From positions 62,001 through 126,000 of the forward strand of contig CAKNQN010000003.1 in assembly GCA_930990665.1 (NCBI GenBank): a stretch of 64,000 nucleotides of DNA, given 5' to 3'. How positions within the stretch are numbered: position 1 is the first letter of the stretch; the number at the start of each line of letters is the position of its first letter. Both the position numbers and the translations under genes were made by a program. The notes under the pieces are model-generated. The model was not told where the DNA came from. It did no database searches and worked only from the letters and a program-made list of their open reading frames with translations. This DNA is from an uncultured Clostridia bacterium (GTDB taxonomy: Bacteria > Bacillota > Clostridia > Christensenellales > Borkfalkiaceae). Shown here one piece after another: positions 60,696 through 64,000 of this stretch.

Positions 60696-62006
60696 TTAAC
60701 GGTAGACGGGGAGCCAGCCTTTATGCGCCTCGAAAAGATCGTCGCAGAGGCTCTTGATGTCGTCGAGGGAGAGCTCGGCGGCGGTGTGCGGGTCGAGATA
60801 GGCTGCCATGTACACGGCCTCTTTGCTGCGCGTTCTGGCTGCTTCGATGGTCATGTTCTGAACATTGATGTTCGTGCGGTTGAGCGCGGCGCACTGTTCG
60901 GGCAGCGATCCGAAATAGCAGGGATTGACGCCGCAGCCGTCGATCATGCAGGGCACTTCCACGCAGGCGTTTTGCGGGAGATTGTCGATGAGCCCCGTAT
61001 TGAGCACGTTCCCGTGAATCTTATATGGCACGTCGTTGATGACTGCGCGGATGATGGGCATGCCGAACTCATGGCTGATCTCGTGCTTCACGTTTTCGGA
61101 AACGAGGGTCTTCTGCAATTTTTCCCATCCCGCGATCTGGTTGACACAGCGGCGCGGATACTCGTCGAGCGGGATGTTGTACCGCTCGATGAGCTCCGGA
61201 TACTTCGACTTGATATAGTAGGGATTGTATTCGGCGGTGTGTTCGCTCGATTCGGTATTGTAATAACCGAAACGGTGCATGATGTCGTGGCGGACGAGGT
61301 CATTTTTCATCTTTTCCGCATATTCGCCGCTCAGCGAACGGCGCTTGATCTCGGGATAGAGGTCGTTGCCCGCCAGATCCACGATTTCGGTAAGCCAGGC
61401 TTGGTGGTTGATGCCCGCGATCTTCCAGCGGCATTTTCCGATGTATTCTTCCATGCCCAGTTGCTCGAAAAGAATCTTTACGCAAACCTGCACGCTGTGG
61501 CACAGCCCCACCGTGCGCACGTCGAGATAGCGTTGCATATACCCCGTGAGCATCGCCATGGGGTTGGTATAATTCAGAAAGAGTGCGCGCGGGCATTCTT
61601 TATGCATGTCCTCGGCAAACTCGTCCAGAACGGGAATGGTGCGAAGTGCCCGGAAAATGCCGCCGATGCCGAGCGTATCTGCGATCGTCTGGCGCAAGCC
61701 GTACTTTTTCGGGACTTCAAAATCGGTGACCGTGCACGGCTTGTATCCGCCCACCTGGATGGCGTTGATGACAAAATCTGCACCGCGAAGCGCTGCACGC
61801 CTGTCCGTATATGCGCGGATCTTTGCCTTCCCATTATAGTTTTTGTTTATGCTCTCCAACATGCGGCGGGAATCTTCCAACCGCTTTTCGTCGATATCGT
61901 AAAGAGCAATGTCAAACTCGCCGAGTTCGGGCGAAAGAATGCAGTCGCCCAACACATTTTTCGCAAAAACGGTGCTCCCTGCGCCCATAAACGTGATCTT
62001 GAACAT
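60696..62006 (-). CDS. melA: Glycoside hydrolase family 4, alpha-galactosidase-like
   Basis: 436 residues. NAD-binding Rossmann start FKITFMGAGSTVFAKNVLGD, then DIALYDIDEKRLEDS, DFVINAIQVGGYKP, NYTNPMAMLTGYMQR, the metal-binding GLCHSVQVC (CHSV form, typical of alpha-galactosidases; 6-phospho-glycosidases differ) and KIAGINHQAWL. The enzyme needs NAD and Mn and works by oxidation-elimination at C3. Cytoplasmic. It is divergent from an AraC gene, its likely controller, via a nested promoter. SD GGAG. Confidence 0.92.
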   Translation of the reverse strand: MFKITFMGAGSTVFAKNVLGDCILSPELGEFDIALYDIDEKRLEDSRRMLESINKNYNGKAKIRAYTDRRAALRGADFVINAIQVGGYKPCTVTDFEVPKKYGLRQTIADTLGIGGIFRALRTIPVLDEFAEDMHKECPRALFLNYTNPMAMLTGYMQRYLDVRTVGLCHSVQVCVKILFEQLGMEEYIGKCRWKIAGINHQAWLTEIVDLAGNDLYPEIKRRSLSGEYAEKMKNDLVRHDIMHRFGYYNTESSEHTAEYNPYYIKSKYPELIERYNIPLDEYPRRCVNQIAGWEKLQKTLVSENVKHEISHEFGMPIIRAVINDVPYKIHGNVLNTGLIDNLPQNACVEVPCMIDGCGVNPCYFGSLPEQCAALNRTNINVQNMTIEAARTRSKEAVYMAAYLDPHTAAELSLDDIKSLCDDLFEAHKGWLPVYR

Positions 62007-62041
62007 GTGTGTCTCCTTTTTTCGGAAATTTTCGTATTTCT

Positions 62042-62070
62042 ATTGTATCACGGCGCACTTTGTGATACAA
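62042..62070 (-). promoter_or_regulatory. melA promoter on a symmetric inverted repeat
   Basis: Minus strand TTGTAT (62070-62065), 17 nt, TACAAT (62047-62042). It coincides with the plus-strand promoter offset by one base. Confidence 0.72.
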
Positions 62071-62071
62071 T
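62043..62071 (+). promoter_or_regulatory. araC (62123) promoter on a symmetric inverted repeat
   Basis: TTGTAT (62043-62048), 17 nt, TACAAT (62066-62071). The inverted repeat arms are TATTGTATCAC (62041-62051) and GTGATACAATA (62062-62072). Confidence 0.72.
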
Positions 62072-62080
62072 AAAAATTGT

Positions 62081-62096
62081 ATTGAAAACTTTCAAT
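62081..62096. promoter_or_regulatory. Small palindrome, putative operator
   Basis: ATTGAAA-AC-TTTCAAT lies just after the expected plus-strand transcription start and upstream of the minus promoter. Confidence 0.45.
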
Positions 62097-62122
62097 TTTG
62101 TTTACTCGGGGGAAGAGATCAT

Positions 62123-62971
62123 ATGGCCACGTCCTTTTACGACATACAGAAAAAACTTTTTCCGCTGGCAGATACCGATTTTCAGATCGCGATCTTCGGA
62201 TTCCAGGGTTCCGAACCGGGACACCGCCACCGGGCGATCAAGCAGGAACACGTACTGCAATATGTGATCGGCGGCCGCGGCTTTTACGAGGTGGGCGGAA
62301 AGAGCTATTCCCTGGCGGCGGGAGACATGTTCTACCTGCCGAAAAACGAGCTCGTGTATTATTATGCTGACCCGAAGGACCCCTACCGGTATTATTGGCT
62401 GGAGATCGACGGCGCTTCGGTACGGCAGCTCCTTGAAAGGGCGGGCTTTACAAAGGATACACCCGTCGCGCACATCGACGACCAGGCGATCGAAATTCTG
62501 TTCCGGCGTATCTGGCCGAAGATCCTCCAGAACACTTTTTCCGGCTACCTCGCCGCCAAAGGACTCACCTACGAACTGATCGCGCGCCTGCTCTCTTTCC
62601 GGCAGGACAACGCGGAAAAGCTCCAGCCGCCCGCCGTGCAGTATGTGGAACAGGCCATCCGCTTTATCAAGGAAAATTTCAGCGAGAACATCGGCGTAGC
62701 CGACATTGCCGCCGCCGTCGGCGTGGGCAGAACCTATCTGAGCGTGCTCTTTTCCCGCCTGACAAGCCTTTCGCCCGTGGAATACCTCCTTTCCTATCGC
62801 ATCGAACAGGCCAAAAAAATGCTCGATTTCGGCGTGTCCGTCACGGAAACCGCCACCAGCTGCGGATTCAACTCCCCCGCTTACTTCTCGACCCGTTTCA
62901 AAAACAGCACCGGCCTCTCCCCCTCCGCTTACAGGGCGGCAAGCGCCAAAACAGATGACAGCAAAGACTGA
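62123..62971 (+). CDS. AraC-family regulator of the alpha-galactosidase gene
   Basis: 282 residues. N-terminal AraC_binding cupin (HRHRAIKQEHVLQYVIGGRGFYEV, LAAGDMFYLPKNELVYYYADP, YRYYWLEIDG), a linker, and the AraC HTH pair (GVADIAAAVGVGRTYLSVLFSRL; SVTETATSCGFNSPAYFSTRFKNSTGLSPSAYR). It is of the MsmR/RafR type that activates alpha-galactoside genes, matching the divergent GH4 gene. SD GGGGGAAG. Confidence 0.92.
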   Translation: MATSFYDIQKKLFPLADTDFQIAIFGFQGSEPGHRHRAIKQEHVLQYVIGGRGFYEVGGKSYSLAAGDMFYLPKNELVYYYADPKDPYRYYWLEIDGASVRQLLERAGFTKDTPVAHIDDQAIEILFRRIWPKILQNTFSGYLAAKGLTYELIARLLSFRQDNAEKLQPPAVQYVEQAIRFIKENFSENIGVADIAAAVGVGRTYLSVLFSRLTSLSPVEYLLSYRIEQAKKMLDFGVSVTETATSCGFNSPAYFSTRFKNSTGLSPSAYRAASAKTDDSKD

Positions 62972-63004
62972 TACCCGAAGACAGCGACAAAGATCCAATA
63001 CCCA

Positions 63005-63044
63005 AAGGGAGCGGCCCGCGCAAATTTGCGCGGGCCGCTCCCTT
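63005..63044. terminator. Perfect 40-nt palindrome, terminator-like
   Basis: AAGGGAGCGGCCCGCGCAAA/TTTGCGCGGGCCGCTCCCTT has exactly complementary 20-nt arms, 33 nt after the araC stop. Only CTATAAAATC follows, so the T-run is weak, but it is well placed for the convergent genes. Confidence 0.7.
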
Positions 63045-63282
63045 CTATAAAATCTCATTTACCGATATCTTATTTGCCGATATCTTATTTGCCGATATCT
63101 TATTTGCCGCCGCACGGGCGAACTCTTTCAAGCTAGGCCCGACGGGCAGCGCCTCAGAGGCGAGGCCGCATGGGCCAACTTTTCAGATATGGCCGCCCGG
63201 GTAAAATCACGCGGGCAGGACCTTGGGGCGTAGCCTTGCGGCCAACGTCGCGCAGCGCCGTTCAGGCAGAGCCGCGCAGACG
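63045..63282. other. Gene-free tail between araC and the permease (span 62972-63282)
   Basis: It has the palindrome, a 15-bp tandem repeat and a GC-rich stretch with small hairpins (GCCCGACGGGC). No gene seen. Confidence 0.5.
63054..63110. repeat. 15-bp tandem repeat, about 3.8 copies
   Basis: The unit CTTATTTGCCGATAT repeats at 63069 and 63084, with a variant (CTCATTTACCGATAT) at 63054 and a truncated copy (to TTGCCGC) at 63099. Each copy contains TTATTT, and no ORF spans it. Confidence 0.9.
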
Positions 63283-64000
63283 CTACACGAGCAGGGCGTT
63301 GAGGTAACCTGTGCCCAACAGGACGGCGAGGAAAGAAAAGTTCAGCAAAAGGAATTTCGCGATGTATTTTTTTGTTTCGCCCGGCTGGACGCGGCGGAAG
63401 GTGTTGAGGGTGATGAGGCTTGCCAGCGAAGCGATGGGGGTGCCGAGGCCGCCGATGTTGACGGCGACGAGAAGGCCTGCGTAGTCGGAGGTGAATTTGG
63501 AGAGCAGGACGGCCGAGGGGACGTTGGAGATGACCTGGCAGGACAGGACGCCGAAGGCGAGAGGGTCGAGGGCGACGAGCGCGCCGAGAAAGTCGGCCAC
63601 GGCGGGGATGCGGGCGAGGTTGCCCGAAAAGACGAAAAAGGCGCAGAAGGTGAGGAGCAGCCCGTAATCGACGCGGAGCACCGCGCGGAAATCGAGGATG
63701 AGAAGGGCCGCCGCGACGGCCAGAAGCCCCCAGTAATAGGGAAAGACGCGGAAGACGATGAGAACCGACAGCACAAACAGCGCCGCGTAGGCGAGGATGC
63801 GCCACAGTTTCGGGCGGACGCGCGGCGAGGACGTGAGCGCGGCGGGCTCCGCCTTCACGAACAGACAGGTGCCGAGGATGAGCACGAACGCCACGCCGAA
63901 CGGAAGGGCCATCACCGCAAAAAATTCGCCCGTCGGGATATGAAAGTAGGAATAGAGATAGAGGTTCTGCGGGTTGCCGAAGGGGGTGAGCATGCCGCCG
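63283..64000 (-). CDS. ArsB/NhaD/SLC13-type ion permease, 3' part
   Basis: The frame is open to the right edge (GGM LTPFGNPQNLY), so the N-terminal half is missing and the track's ATG at 63993 is internal. 239 codons visible. Several membrane helices (FGVAFVLILGTCLFV, LAYAALFVLSVLIVFRVF, LLLTFCAFFVFSG), with the two family loops LTPFGNPQNLYLYS and QVISNVPSAVLLSKF plus GGLGTPIASLASLI, the anion/Na+ permease signature. YbiR-like members are closest by motif. Substrate unknown. Confidence 0.85.
   Translation of the reverse strand, partial: GGMLTPFGNPQNLYLYSYFHIPTGEFFAVMALPFGVAFVLILGTCLFVKAEPAALTSSPRVRPKLWRILAYAALFVLSVLIVFRVFPYYWGLLAVAAALLILDFRAVLRVDYGLLLTFCAFFVFSGNLARIPAVADFLGALVALDPLAFGVLSCQVISNVPSAVLLSKFTSDYAGLLVAVNIGGLGTPIASLASLITLNTFRRVQPGETKKYIAKFLLLNFSFLAVLLGTGYLNALLV

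Overview
The window looks like a chromosomal segment of a spore-forming, Gram-positive Clostridia-type bacterium. Evidence: a spoIVFA/spoIVFB pair, an RNase E/G gene next to it, a yggS-sepF pair, strong AGGAGG-type Shine-Dalgarno sites, many lipoprotein signal peptides, and CUT1 sugar transporters without their own ATPase. Coding DNA is GC-rich, while promoters are AT-rich with near-consensus sigma-A hexamers spaced 17-18 nt. The gene mix (sugar dehydrogenases, several AraC regulators, GH4, surface lipoproteins) suggests an intestinal carbohydrate specialist; a finer taxonomic placement would be guesswork. I see no CRISPR array, insertion sequence, prophage or rRNA.

Layout. 0-0.8 kb: 5' part of a leucine-rich-repeat lipoprotein. 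1.2-7.2 kb: a sugar oxidation/isomerisation locus (two Gfo/Idh/MocA dehydrogenases, two xylose-isomerase-like epimerases, a divergent AraC regulator, a ThuA-like protein). 7.3-11.1 kb: rng and the SpoIVFA/SpoIVFB processing pair. 11.3-15.3 kb: metF, a stand-alone B12-methionine-synthase reactivation protein, and a short metH, all translationally coupled. 15.7-28.4 kb: a minus-strand seven-gene carbohydrate operon (Cys-rich lipoprotein, two permeases, solute-binding protein, anchored surface protein, glycosidase-like lipoprotein, DUF4838 protein) with a divergent AraC regulator. 28.8-30.9 kb: tRNA-Glu, an AT-richer URO-D-family gene, tRNA-Met and tRNA-fMet.

31.1-46.4 kb: branched-chain amino acid synthesis in two halves, ilvB-ilvN-ilvD-cimA and leuC-leuD-(two membrane paralogues)-leuB. 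They are separated by glycosyltransferases, a dTDP-glucose dehydratase and a LysR regulator. Citramalate synthase implies a threonine-independent isoleucine route sharing LeuCDB. 46.6-47.1 kb: two tandem paralogous small Cys proteins. 47.2-55.9 kb: a lipoprotein, yggS, sepF, a K+/H+ antiporter, a lipid kinase, cca, rmuC and a small cupin-like gene that appears to be leaderless. 56.0-60.3 kb: a 1006-residue membrane-anchored protein and rpsF-ssb-rpsR. 60.7-64 kb: a GH4 alpha-galactosidase gene and its divergent AraC regulator, then the 3' part of an ion permease.

The most unusual signal is regulatory. Three divergent gene pairs (lysR/leuC, dagK/cca, melA/araC) have their opposing promoters packed into the same few tens of base pairs. 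One pair is nested on an inverted repeat so that each strand reads TTGTAT-N17-TACAAT; one shares a single self-complementary -35 TTGCAA; one overlaps almost completely. In each, RNA polymerase probably can serve only one direction at a time.
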